Positions 6,913 to 14,942 of a stretch of 35,208 nucleotides of DNA are shown in pieces. Made by a program: the position numbers and the translations under genes. This DNA comes from Prevotella sp. Its GTDB lineage: Bacteria; Bacteroidota; Bacteroidia; Bacteroidales; Bacteroidaceae. Location: assembly GCA_024682415.1 (NCBI GenBank), contig JAIKZG010000040.1:1-35208 (forward strand), given 5' to 3'. The stretch's first letter is position 1. The number at the start of each line of letters is the position of its first letter. The notes under the pieces were generated by a model. The model made no database searches. It was not told where the DNA came from and saw only the letters and a program-made list of their open reading frames with translations.

Positions 6913-8771
6913 TGGACTTATTCAATTACAGACGTCGTGAGTCGAGCGTAGCGAAAGCCGGCACAGTGGAGATTGGCGGTGATAACCCAGTAAGGGTGCA
7001 GTCGATGACTACCACCAACACCAACGACACCGAGGCTTGCGTGGCTCAGGCAGAACGCATCATAAAAGCAGGCGGTGAGCTTGTAAGGCTCACCACACAA
7101 GGCTCTCGCGAGGCAGAAAACATGAAGAATATTAGCGAGCAGCTGCGCAAGGATGGATATAATACTCCGCTTGTGGCAGATGTGCATTTCAATCCTCATG
7201 TAGCCGACGTAGCAGCCCTGTATTGCGAGAAAGTACGCATCAATCCGGGCAACTATGTAGACCCTGCCCGCAAATTCGTAAAGCATGAATACACCGACGA
7301 GGAATACGCTCAGGAACTGAAAAAGATAGACGAGCGATTTACTCCTTTCCTCAACATCTGCAAGGAGCACCATACCTGCATTCGCATAGGCGTGAACCAT
7401 GGTTCGCTCTCCGACCGCATACGCAACCGCTATGGCGACACCCCGGAGGGAATCGTTGAGAGCTGCATGGAGTTTCTGCGTATCTGCAAGCGTGAGAACT
7501 TCAAGGATGTGGTGATTTCAATAAAGTCGTCGAACACCGTTGTCATGGTGCGCTCAATGCGCCTGCTTGTAGACACGATGGAAAAGGAGGGCATGAGCTA
7601 TCCTCTGCATCTCGGCGTGACGGAAGCCGGCGAGGGCGAAGACGGACGCATAAAGAGCGCAGTGGGAATAGGAGCGTTGCTTTCCGACGGCATTGGCGAC
7701 ACTATCCGTGTATCGCTTAGCGAAGAGCCAGAAGCGGAAATTCCAGTGGCTAAACATCTTGTGGAATATATCACAAAGAGAGCTGGCCATCTGATGATTC
7801 CTGCCACGGCAAATAAGGATTTCGACTGGCTGCGCCCTACCCGACGCAAGACAAAAGCAGTAGGCAATATCGGTGGCGAGAATGTGCCTGTTGTGATAAG
7901 CAACAGACAGGATTTGAGCGGACTTAACATAAAATCTGCCATCCCTCAACCCGACTATATCTACATCGGCAACAATGAGAAGCTACTTGGCGAGATAAAG
8001 GAAATGAAGGATACGAAAAGCAAGTTTCTCGTGGATTTCTCTATCTACGACGGCACTGTGGGTACTTATCCTATATTCCCTTACAATGCCGTGCCTTTCC
8101 TCTCGCAGATTAAGGCAGACAGAAAGTTCCTCGTGTTGCAATACGGAGCGCCTTCTGAGGAATATATCCCTTGCCTGAAACATCACCCTGAGATTGTAGT
8201 TGTCTGCATGACTACGCATACCAACAAGCTGGGAGAACAGCGCGCTTTGGTGCATGAGCTTTCTAATGAAGGCATAACCAATCCTATAGTCTTCGCTGAA
8301 ATGTATCAGCACTCAAAGGAAGAGAAGAGCGACTTCCAGCTTGAAGCAGCTGCCGACCTCGGCGCGCTGATGATAGACGGACTCACCGATGGCGTATGGC
8401 TCATGAACAATGGCGACATAAGCCAGGACGACGTGGAAGCCACAGCATTCGGAGTGTTGCAGGCAGGCAGACTTCGCACGGTAAAGACTGAATATATCAG
8501 TTGCCCTGGATGTGGCAGAACTCTTTACGACCTGCGTGAGACTATAGCTAAGGTGCGCGAGGCTACGAAACACCTCGTAGGACTGAAAATCGGCATTATG
8601 GGCTGCATAGTAAACGGTCCGGGCGAGATGGCCGACGCCGACTATGGATATGTAGGCGCGGGAGTAAACCGCATTTCTCTCTACCGCAAGCAGGAATGCG
8701 TGGAGAAGAACATTCCAGAGGAGCTTGCCGTGGAGCATTTGCTCGCTCTCATAGAAAAAGACAGAAAATAA
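6912..8771 (+). CDS. ispG: 4-hydroxy-3-methylbut-2-en-1-yl diphosphate synthase (IspG/GcpE), extended form
   Basis: IspG is the iron-sulfur enzyme that turns MEcPP into HMBPP in the MEP isoprenoid pathway. The [4Fe-4S] ligands are visible as Cys531 and Cys534 (CPGCGRTLYDL) and Cys565 (GIMGCIVNGPGEM), with Glu572 in the same motif. The N-terminal TIM-barrel part starts with VRVQSMTTTNTNDTEA. At 619 aa it is much longer than the E. coli enzyme because of a large middle insertion (about residues 275-520). That is the three-domain form known from plants, chlamydiae and Bacteroidetes. It starts at ATG 6912 within the purE stop (TAATG). Confidence is high on function and on completeness. Confidence 0.95.
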   Translation: MDLFNYRRRESSVAKAGTVEIGGDNPVRVQSMTTTNTNDTEACVAQAERIIKAGGELVRLTTQGSREAENMKNISEQLRKDGYNTPLVADVHFNPHVADVAALYCEKVRINPGNYVDPARKFVKHEYTDEEYAQELKKIDERFTPFLNICKEHHTCIRIGVNHGSLSDRIRNRYGDTPEGIVESCMEFLRICKRENFKDVVISIKSSNTVVMVRSMRLLVDTMEKEGMSYPLHLGVTEAGEGEDGRIKSAVGIGALLSDGIGDTIRVSLSEEPEAEIPVAKHLVEYITKRAGHLMIPATANKDFDWLRPTRRKTKAVGNIGGENVPVVISNRQDLSGLNIKSAIPQPDYIYIGNNEKLLGEIKEMKDTKSKFLVDFSIYDGTVGTYPIFPYNAVPFLSQIKADRKFLVLQYGAPSEEYIPCLKHHPEIVVVCMTTHTNKLGEQRALVHELSNEGITNPIVFAEMYQHSKEEKSDFQLEAAADLGALMIDGLTDGVWLMNNGDISQDDVEATAFGVLQAGRLRTVKTEYISCPGCGRTLYDLRETIAKVREATKHLVGLKIGIMGCIVNGPGEMADADYGYVGAGVNRISLYRKQECVEKNIPEELAVEHLLALIEKDRK

Positions 8772-8777
8772 GAGATT

Positions 8778-9728
8778 ATGGAACTAAAAAGCAAATATCT
8801 TGCTTCTGAACACAGATACGACGATAGTGAAACATTCTATCGTCGCTGTGGAAAATCAGGAGTGCTATTACCTAAAATATCGCTCGGTTTTTGGCATAAC
8901 TTCGGCGGAGTGGATTCCTACGAGCGAAGCAGAGCTATCACTCATTATGCTTTCGACCACGGAATCACTCACTTCGACCTCGCCAACAACTATGGCCCTC
9001 CTTATGGCTCGGCAGAAGAAACCATGGGCAGACTTATGAGCGACGACTTCGCTCCTTATCGCGACGAGCTGTTAATATCCACAAAAGCTGGCTACGACAT
9101 GTGGGAAGGCCCTTACGGCAACTGGGGCTCAAGGAAATATCTTATTGCGAGCCTCAATCAAAGCCTAAAGCGCATGGGCTTAGACTATGTAGACCTTTTC
9201 TACAGCCATCGTTACGACCCCAACACCCCTCTCGAAGAGACATTGCAGGCACTGGTAGACATAGTGCGCGCCGGCAAGGCATTATATATAGGCATAAGTC
9301 GCTGGCCACTTGAAGCATTGAAGACGGCAAAGGAATATCTCGCCAAGAGAGATGTGCCCCTGCTGATATATCAAGGCAGAATCAATATGCTTGACCATGC
9401 TCCGATAGAGGAAGGAATATTAGACTATTGCGCCGACAACGGCATAGGCTTTATATCATTCTCGCCATTGGCACAGGGACTTCTCACCGACAGATATCTC
9501 AATGGCATTCCAGAGGAAAGCAGAATGAGCAAAGGAAGATTTCTTAAGAAAGAAATGCTCACTCCCGAGCTTCTCGCCAAGCTGAAAGAATGGAACGCCG
9601 AGGCTGAGGCACAGGGGCTTAAACTGTCTGAGCGCGCGTTAAGATGGATATTGGAACAGCGTGGCGTGACAAGCGTATTGGTAGGCGCGAGCAGCCCTGA
9701 GCAGCTTGCCCGAAATCTGAATATTTAG
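8778..9728 (+). CDS. Aldo/keto reductase (YghZ / L-glyceraldehyde-3-phosphate reductase-like)
   Basis: This is a cytosolic NADPH-dependent aldo/keto reductase of 316 aa. The catalytic tetrad is visible: Asp67 and Tyr72 (FDLANNYGPPYG), Lys103 (STKAGYDMW) and His144 (FYSHRYD). The sequence around ANNYGPPYGSAEE and the TKAGYDMWEGPYGNWGSRK stretch resembles the YghZ/Kv-beta-like group, which reduces L-glyceraldehyde 3-phosphate and methylglyoxal. The C terminus VTSVLVGASSPEQL is the usual cofactor-binding end. The start is 6 bp after ispG, so it probably shares that transcript. The physiological substrate is inferred from the subfamily only. Confidence 0.88.
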   Translation: MELKSKYLASEHRYDDSETFYRRCGKSGVLLPKISLGFWHNFGGVDSYERSRAITHYAFDHGITHFDLANNYGPPYGSAEETMGRLMSDDFAPYRDELLISTKAGYDMWEGPYGNWGSRKYLIASLNQSLKRMGLDYVDLFYSHRYDPNTPLEETLQALVDIVRAGKALYIGISRWPLEALKTAKEYLAKRDVPLLIYQGRINMLDHAPIEEGILDYCADNGIGFISFSPLAQGLLTDRYLNGIPEESRMSKGRFLKKEMLTPELLAKLKEWNAEAEAQGLKLSERALRWILEQRGVTSVLVGASSPEQLARNLNI

Positions 9729-9736
9729 GGTATTAG

Positions 9737-9767
9737 TTTGTCGTAATGCCAAAAATCACTACCTTTG
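9737..9767 (+). promoter_or_regulatory. rbfA promoter, full consensus
   Basis: TTTG at 9737-9740, a 19-nt spacer, and TACCTTTG at 9760-9767. It lies just after the aldo/keto reductase stop and 27 nt before the rbfA ATG, so rbfA begins a new transcript. Confidence 0.75.
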
Positions 9768-9794
9768 TAGGTATAAAATAAAAGATAAAATTAC

Positions 9795-10130
9795 ATGCAA
9801 GAGACAAGACAAAACCGCATATCAAGACTTCTTCAGAAGGAATTGAGTCTTATTTTTGAAAGTCAGACACGCAAAATGCGCGGAGTGATGGTAAGCGTTA
9901 CACATGTTCGCATTTCGCCCGATTTAAGTATCTGCACAGCTCATCTTAGCGTATTCCCAAGCGAGCGTGGCGAAGAGCTTCTTGAAAACATACGTGCCAA
10001 CGAGAAGACTATCCGCTTTGAGCTTGGCAAGCGTATTCACAACCAGATGCGCATCGTGCCGTCGCTGAGATTCTTCATCGACGACTCACTTGACTACATA
10101 GACCATATCGACGAGCTGCTGAAGAAGTAA
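9795..10130 (+). CDS. rbfA: Ribosome-binding factor A
   Basis: RbfA is a small KH-fold protein that binds the 30S subunit and helps 16S rRNA 5'-end maturation. The 111-aa length fits. Typical features are the N-terminal RQNRISRLLQKELSLIF segment, the central VSVTHVRISPDLSICTAHLSVF strand region and the C-terminal LRFFIDDSLDYIDHIDELL ending. A consensus promoter precedes it. Its stop overlaps the ATG of the following permease gene (TAATG), so the pair is co-translated. Confidence 0.92.
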   Translation: MQETRQNRISRLLQKELSLIFESQTRKMRGVMVSVTHVRISPDLSICTAHLSVFPSERGEELLENIRANEKTIRFELGKRIHNQMRIVPSLRFFIDDSLDYIDHIDELLKK

Positions 10131-11356
10131 TGAACTTTCCCTTTTTTATAGCACGTCATTATCTCTTTTCTAAAAAGAGCACAAATGCCATTAACGTTAT
10201 CTCTGCCATATCTGTAATAGGCGTGGCAGTGGCGACGATGGCCCTTGTCATCGTGCTTAGCGTGTTCAACGGGTTCCACGACCTCGTGGCGTCATTCCTC
10301 ACCAATCTCGACCCACAGCTTGAAGTAGTGCCTACACGCGGAAAGACTGTCGCTGCCAACGACCCCTATCTGGCAAAGATAAAAGCCATGCCCGAGATTG
10401 AAGTGGCTACGGAGTGCGTGGAGGAAATGGCTCTCGCCGAATATCAGGGCAAGCAGTCGATGGTGACTGTAATGGGAGTGGACGACAATTACGACAAGCT
10501 CACCAATGTGCGTGATATTCTTTATGGCGACGGCACATATCAGCTTCATGTAGCCAACTTGCAATTTGGCATACCCGGCGCTCGACTTGCGCAAAATCTT
10601 GGCTTGTCGGCACGATGGGATGGCTATCTCCACATCTACGCGCCACAACGAAACGGACAGCTCGACATGATGAACCCCGAAGGAGGCTTCACCGTAGACT
10701 CTCTGTTCTCTCCTGGCGTAGTATTCGCTGTGAACAACGGAAAATACGACAGAGATCACATCATCACGTCGATAGAGTTTGCGCGCAACCTGTTCGGGCT
10801 CAACGGAAAGCTCTCCAAGCTGCAACTCCGCATGAAGGCAGGCGTAGACATTGAGCAGACAAAGAAGAAGATAAAAGCGATAACAGGCGACAGATTTCAG
10901 GTGCTCAACCGATTTGAGCAGCAGGCCGACACATTCCGCATAATGGAAGTGGAGAAGTTTATCGCCTACATCTTCCTTACCTTTATATTAGTCGTGGCAT
11001 GCTTCAACATCATAGGCTCGCTATCAATGCTTATCATAGATAAAAAAGCCGATGTCGCTACTTTGCGCAACCTCGGAGCAACGGATAAACAGATAACGCG
11101 CATCTTTCTTTTCGAGGGAAGAATGATAAGCGTGATAGGTGCTATCGTCGGCGTAGGGCTTGGGCTGCTGCTCTGCTGGCTTCAGCAGCAATACGGATTG
11201 GTATCGCTTGGCAACAGCAGCGGCAACTTCGTGGTAGACGCTTATCCAGTGAGCGTTCACTACAGCGACGTAGCCATAATATTCCTCACCGTGATAGCCG
11301 TAGGCTGGCTTGCCGTGTGGTATCCTGTGCGCTATCTCAGCAGACAACTTCTATAG
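10130..11356 (+). CDS. FtsX-like ABC transporter permease (LolC/LolE-like lipoprotein release)
   Basis: This inner-membrane permease of 408 aa has the MacB/FtsX topology. The first helix is near residues 20-48 (NVISAISVIGVAVATMALVIVL), followed by a large periplasmic domain (about 50-270). Three C-terminal helices begin with FIAYIFLTFILVVACFNIIGS. The VATLRNLGATDKQITRIFLFEGRMIS stretch is the coupling region typical of LolC/E. It most likely forms part of the system that extracts lipoproteins from the inner membrane, with an ATPase encoded elsewhere, since no LolD is adjacent. Co-translated with rbfA (TAATG), an arrangement seen in other Bacteroidetes. Confidence 0.88.
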   Translation: MNFPFFIARHYLFSKKSTNAINVISAISVIGVAVATMALVIVLSVFNGFHDLVASFLTNLDPQLEVVPTRGKTVAANDPYLAKIKAMPEIEVATECVEEMALAEYQGKQSMVTVMGVDDNYDKLTNVRDILYGDGTYQLHVANLQFGIPGARLAQNLGLSARWDGYLHIYAPQRNGQLDMMNPEGGFTVDSLFSPGVVFAVNNGKYDRDHIITSIEFARNLFGLNGKLSKLQLRMKAGVDIEQTKKKIKAITGDRFQVLNRFEQQADTFRIMEVEKFIAYIFLTFILVVACFNIIGSLSMLIIDKKADVATLRNLGATDKQITRIFLFEGRMISVIGAIVGVGLGLLLCWLQQQYGLVSLGNSSGNFVVDAYPVSVHYSDVAIIFLTVIAVGWLAVWYPVRYLSRQLL

Positions 11357-11423
11357 CAGCGTTATAGATGATAGCGATTGAAGCTATCGAAAAAAACACA
11401 TAATAACGGATTTTTGCCTTAGG

Positions 11424-11491
11424 TATTATCTATACTTTTGCAATCGAAAAAATTAAAACTTCAGGATTTTAAAGCAAAAGTATAGATAATA
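11424..11491 (+). repeat. 18-bp perfect inverted repeat spanning the promoter and abutting the start codon of a small ORF
   Basis: Arms 11424-11441 and 11474-11491 are exact reverse complements and are separated by 32 nt. The left arm contains the plus-strand element TACTTTTG (11433-11440). The right arm therefore carries the same element on the minus strand and ends on the A of the ATG at 11491. It may be an operator, or an RNA hairpin that masks the start codon in read-through transcripts. Confidence 0.8.
11433..11440 (+). promoter_or_regulatory. -7 element for the 50-residue ORF
   Basis: TACTTTTG matches TAnnTTTG and would start transcription near 11447. A TTTG upstream (11413-11416) is spaced only 16 nt away, so the -33 match is imperfect. 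Confidence 0.5.
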
Positions 11492-11643
11492 TGGCAACGT
11501 TTGAATTAATCTCATTATTCTTTGTTATCGCGCTCATAGTATGGGGCGCAGCGTCACTTCGCAACACATTCAATCATCATAAATTCTTTGAATATGGTGA
11601 TTTGACTGTCAATGCCTACGACTTTGACAACAACAAGGAATGA
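11491..11643 (+). CDS. Small single-span membrane protein, 50 aa
   Basis: This short frame begins ATGGCAACG and ends at TGA 11641-11643. It reads MATFELISLFFVIALIVWG at the N terminus, a clear single membrane helix (about residues 5-21), then a polar tail rich in His, Phe, Asp and Asn ending DFDNNKE. No family was recognised. It has its own promoter element and lies between the LolC/E-like permease and the ThrE-type exporter, 88 bp before the latter with no promoter seen in that gap, so the two may be co-transcribed. A small exporter accessory subunit or a regulated stress peptide are both possible. Support is the coherent hydrophobic profile plus promoter spacing. Confidence 0.6.
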   Translation: MATFELISLFFVIALIVWGAASLRNTFNHHKFFEYGDLTVNAYDFDNNKE

Positions 11644-11731
11644 TAATCCTCTCCAAATCTTCAATAAGCAAACAAATAATAAACATACCAATCAACGTTC
11701 TTATATAAATATTATAAAGCAGTAAAGAAGT

Positions 11732-13114
11732 ATGGAGAAGAATGGCATTCACGAAGAGATGAGAGCTGTCACTAAGTTCTTAGCCAATTATGCAGCCACG
11801 CTCATGGGCGTGGGAGTGCAGTCGTCGAGAATATTGCTCAACACCGAGCGTATGGCCCGTGCTTTGGGCTACACCACGGATATTGTGCTGTTTCAGAAGA
11901 CTCTGAGCATAACTCTTCATAGTAAAGACGGCGCTCACAACTACACTTCGGTGAAAGTCATTCCTTCGATGGCGCTCAACTTCAAAATCAACATGAAGTT
12001 GTCGCGCCTGTCGTGGGAAGCTCTCGACAATCACCTCTCTCTCCCCGAGATAAAGAAAAGATACGGCGCGATCGTAGGCGAGAAGCGCGAAAGCCCATGG
12101 ACGGTGCTTATTCTCGTTTCCTTTGCCAACGCTTGTTTCTGCCGTCTGTTTGATGGTAATCTCACATCAATGATAATTGTGTGGATTGCCACATTTATAG
12201 GTTTCTTCATCCGCCAGCAATTAACTAAAAGAGGTATGCTTCCGCTTGCCGTCTTCGCTATCTGCTCGTTTGTTTCCACAATGATAGGTGCAAGCGACTA
12301 CCTCTTTTTCCATGGCGGCACTGAGGACATGTCGCTCGGCACGAGCATGCTCTATCTTGTGCCCGGAGTGCCATTGATCAACGGCGTGATGGACATCATC
12401 GACCACCATGTCCTGAACGGCATATCACGCCTTTCTAATGCCTGCCTGCTCGTGATAAGCATGACCATCGGGCTTATGCTCACCCTGCTCGTTACGGGCA
12501 TCGACGTGACCACGTTCACCCATGTGGTGCGCCCAAATCTATGGCTTGCCTCTATTGCCGACGGACTCTTCGCTGCCGTGGCAGGTACTGGCTTTGCCAT
12601 CATCTCCAATCCTCCGCGCAAGGCTCTTGTCATCTCAGCTTTTCTTGCCTGCGTAGGTCATGGCATACGCTATTTCCTCATGCACAACAGCGAGATAATG
12701 ATGGATCAGGCTTCAGCTTCCACCATCGCCGCCTTTGCCATTGGCATGCTCGCCATATATTTCGGCAAGCACATCCACTGCCCTTCAGAGTGCTTCGCTT
12801 TCCCTTCGTTATTGCCTATGGTGCCAGGTATGTTCGCCTATAAGTCGGTGATAGCGTTGATGAAAATTGTGAGCAGCCCCGAAAGCAATACCATGGAATA
12901 TGTATCTATGTTCTTCCACAACAGCATGCTCACCATTCTGGTAATGTTTGGCATGGTAGTGGGATGCGTGATTCCAATTTTCATATTCTATCGCGAGTCG
13001 TTCTCGGTGACGAGAATGAATGCCGACGGCAACCATTCCTCACGACTTTCAGCGCAAAATATCAAGCACATGTTGGCTTCTCGAAAAATTATTTTAAATT
13101 TGCAACATAAATAA
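11732..13114 (+). CDS. Threonine/serine exporter family protein (ThrE-like, fused two-domain)
   Basis: This inner-membrane exporter of 460 aa belongs to the ThrE family (DUF1212 plus the ThrE_2 half). The N-terminal soluble segment, EMRAVTKFLANYAATLMGVGVQSSRILLNTERMARALGY, is the family hallmark. About ten membrane spans follow in two groups, beginning near residue 125. The C-terminal half has the ALVISAFLACVGHGIRYFLM and PSLLPMVPGMFAYKSV stretches of the second domain, so both halves are fused in one chain. The predicted role is proton-driven efflux of threonine, serine or small peptides. A divergent role in Bacteroidetes cannot be excluded. Confidence 0.88.
   Translation: MEKNGIHEEMRAVTKFLANYAATLMGVGVQSSRILLNTERMARALGYTTDIVLFQKTLSITLHSKDGAHNYTSVKVIPSMALNFKINMKLSRLSWEALDNHLSLPEIKKRYGAIVGEKRESPWTVLILVSFANACFCRLFDGNLTSMIIVWIATFIGFFIRQQLTKRGMLPLAVFAICSFVSTMIGASDYLFFHGGTEDMSLGTSMLYLVPGVPLINGVMDIIDHHVLNGISRLSNACLLVISMTIGLMLTLLVTGIDVTTFTHVVRPNLWLASIADGLFAAVAGTGFAIISNPPRKALVISAFLACVGHGIRYFLMHNSEIMMDQASASTIAAFAIGMLAIYFGKHIHCPSECFAFPSLLPMVPGMFAYKSVIALMKIVSSPESNTMEYVSMFFHNSMLTILVMFGMVVGCVIPIFIFYRESFSVTRMNADGNHSSRLSAQNIKHMLASRKIILNLQHK
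13072..13102 (+). promoter_or_regulatory. Promoter for the LysR regulator, inside the exporter 3' end
   Basis: GTTG at 13072-13075, a 19-nt spacer and TAAATTTG at 13095-13102. The element overlaps the last codons of the ThrE-like gene and would give an 85- to 90-nt leader before the ATG at 13196. Confidence 0.55.
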
Positions 13115-13195
13115 CAGCCGATTATTATCGATCGGAGTATGTAAAAAACGAACGGGAATTATACCACGCCCCTACCTCAATAAACACATTACAGC

Positions 13196-14107
13196 ATGGA
13201 ATTACGACAGTTAAGATACTTCATAAAGGCGGCTCAGACGCTTAATTTCTCACAGGCAAGCAAGGAGCTTTTCATCACTCAGAGCACTCTCTCACAGCAG
13301 ATACACCAACTGGAAAAGGAGCTTGGGCTGCTGCTCTTTCAGCGCAACAGCCATGAGATGACGCTCACCGAGGCCGGCGAGGAGCTTCTGCCTTATGCCC
13401 GACGCACTGTAAACAGCGCCGACACCTGCATCGACAGGATAGTGGATTTGCGTAAGCTGCTATGCGGTAATCTCAACATTGGCGTCACCTATTCCTTCAG
13501 CTCGATAATGACCGACACTCTCATAGAGTTTATGCGCAAATATCCGAAAGTGAAGCTGAATATATGTTATAGCACTATGGAAGACCTCATGCTTAAATTG
13601 CAGGCCCACGAGCTTGACTTCGTGCTTGCCTTTAAGCCTACGCGCCGTTACGACAAGATAGAGAGCCATGTGCTTTTCAACAACCGCCTGGCGGTAATCG
13701 TGAAAGACAATCACACCCTTGCCAAAGAGCAGAAAATCACTCTTGAGGATTTGCAACGCTACGACCTCGCCTTGCCGGCAGGAGGCTTGCAGGCACGCAA
13801 CGCCTTAGAGTTTATGCTTTCGCGAAAAGATTTCGACTATAATGTGCGCATAGAGCTTAACGATGTGAACATACTTCTGAAGCTCATCCGCGAAACCAAT
13901 TATGTTACGGTGCTCTCTGAATCCACCATTCACAATGAGCTTGGTCTGAAATCCATCCCTATCGACTCTCCTTATGCCGACATGGAGGGCTGCATTCACA
14001 TCCTTAAAGGAGCATACATCAAGAACTCGGCACAAGAGTTTATCCGACTGCTCAGCCAGTCTACCGCCATCTGGCAGAACTCTTCTCTTGCCGACCTCAT
14101 TTCATAA
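13196..14107 (+). CDS. LysR family transcriptional regulator
   Basis: This 303-aa LysR-type regulator has the N-terminal winged helix-turn-helix at residues 1-60 (MELRQLRYFIKAAQTLNFSQAS and the STLSQQIHQLEKELG recognition helix). A periplasmic-binding-protein-like effector domain starts near residue 90 (GNLNIGVTYSF). It resembles the CynR/OxyR-like group with a small-molecule effector, whose identity cannot be read. The neighbouring ThrE-type exporter on the same strand is a plausible target, though LysR regulators more often control divergent genes and none is present. The stop codon lies within the first partial unit of the downstream 42-bp tandem array. Confidence 0.9.
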   Translation: MELRQLRYFIKAAQTLNFSQASKELFITQSTLSQQIHQLEKELGLLLFQRNSHEMTLTEAGEELLPYARRTVNSADTCIDRIVDLRKLLCGNLNIGVTYSFSSIMTDTLIEFMRKYPKVKLNICYSTMEDLMLKLQAHELDFVLAFKPTRRYDKIESHVLFNNRLAVIVKDNHTLAKEQKITLEDLQRYDLALPAGGLQARNALEFMLSRKDFDYNVRIELNDVNILLKLIRETNYVTVLSESTIHNELGLKSIPIDSPYADMEGCIHILKGAYIKNSAQEFIRLLSQSTAIWQNSSLADLIS

Positions 14108-14535
14108 CAAAGTTCTTCATCATTAGTTTGCCGTGAGCATATCTATTGATAAAACTCTTCATCGGTAATCTGCCGTGGGCATATCTATTGATAAAGCTCT
14201 TCATCGTTAGTTTGCCGTGGGCGGATCTATTGATAAAGCTCTTCATCGGTAATCTGCCGAGGGCGGATCTATTGATAAAGCTCTTCATCGGTAATCTGCC
14301 GAGGGCGTATCTATTGATAAAGAGCTTCATCGGTAGTTTGCCGTGAGCATATCTATTGATAAAGCTCTTCATCATTAATCTGCCGAGGGCGTATCTACTG
14401 ATAAAACTCTTCATCGGTAATCTGCCGAGGGCGCATCTATTGATAAAACTCTTCATCGGTAATCTGCCGAGGGCGTATCTATTGATAAAACTCTTCATCG
14501 GTAGTTTGCCGAGGGCGTATCTATTGATAAGGCTA
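14106..14535 (+). repeat. 42-bp tandem repeat array, nine full units plus partial ends
   Basis: Units start at 14140, 14182, 14224, 14266, 14308, 14350, 14392, 14434 and 14476, with a partial copy before (from about 14106) and after (from 14518). Units 3 and 4 are identical. Others differ by a few linked variants, such as GTAATCT versus GTAGTTT and GCCGTGGGCA versus GCCGAGGGCG. Because 42 is a multiple of three, frames stay open on both strands and produce 14-residue peptide repeats. I do not count these as genes, since no promoter or distinct start is seen. The array directly abuts the LysR stop codon. Confidence 0.95.
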
Positions 14536-14657
14536 ATTGATGTAGATTAATAATCTGATGATTTTTTGAGCTTATTCACGAAATAAGTGATAAAGCGAAA
14601 TAAGTAATCTTACATATTTCTCAAAATACTGTAAGAATCGCTACTTTAACATAATCC

Positions 14658-14701
14658 GAACGCCGTTCGAACGCTGTTATAATGCTGTTCAAACGGCGTT
14701 C
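14658..14701 (+). terminator. Inverted repeat, probable terminator after the tandem array
   Basis: A 15-bp stem (14658-14672 with 14687-14701, one mismatch) around a 14-nt loop, followed by TTGTTATTT. The rest of 14536-14942 is AT-rich non-coding sequence with a promoter at its right end. Confidence 0.6.
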
Positions 14702-14902
14702 TTGTTATTTCGTGGAGCTTTTTGGGGACGGCAATAGGTTCTCAATCGTTAATTTTTTAGTGACAATGATTGATAATGCAAGATGGAGTTTATTTTATAT
14801 ATAATAATGTATAGATTTACTTAAATATTAAAAATAAGTTAAAGTATATCTAATAGGATAAATAATTATGCCTATTTGGGGTTTACTATGAAAATAATAT
14901 TG

Positions 14903-14910
14903 TACTTTTG
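14903..14910 (+). promoter_or_regulatory. -7 element for the XRE-ImmA operon
   Basis: TACTTTTG matches TAnnTTTG, 32 nt before the ATG at 14943. The -33 box is weak (TTTA at 14882-14885, 17-nt spacer). Confidence 0.6.
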
Positions 14911-14942
14911 TAAACGATAACAACATAAATTATATACAAACA

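Noticed and set aside
14097..14498. 133-codon minus-strand frame of 14-residue repeats, and two plus-strand frames in the same array
   Set aside because: All follow from a 42-bp period being divisible by three. There is no promoter, and every unit supplies a start codon. Treated as a repeat array.
14106..14535. CRISPR array
   Set aside because: The units are contiguous 42-bp tandem copies without unique spacers, and no cas genes are nearby.
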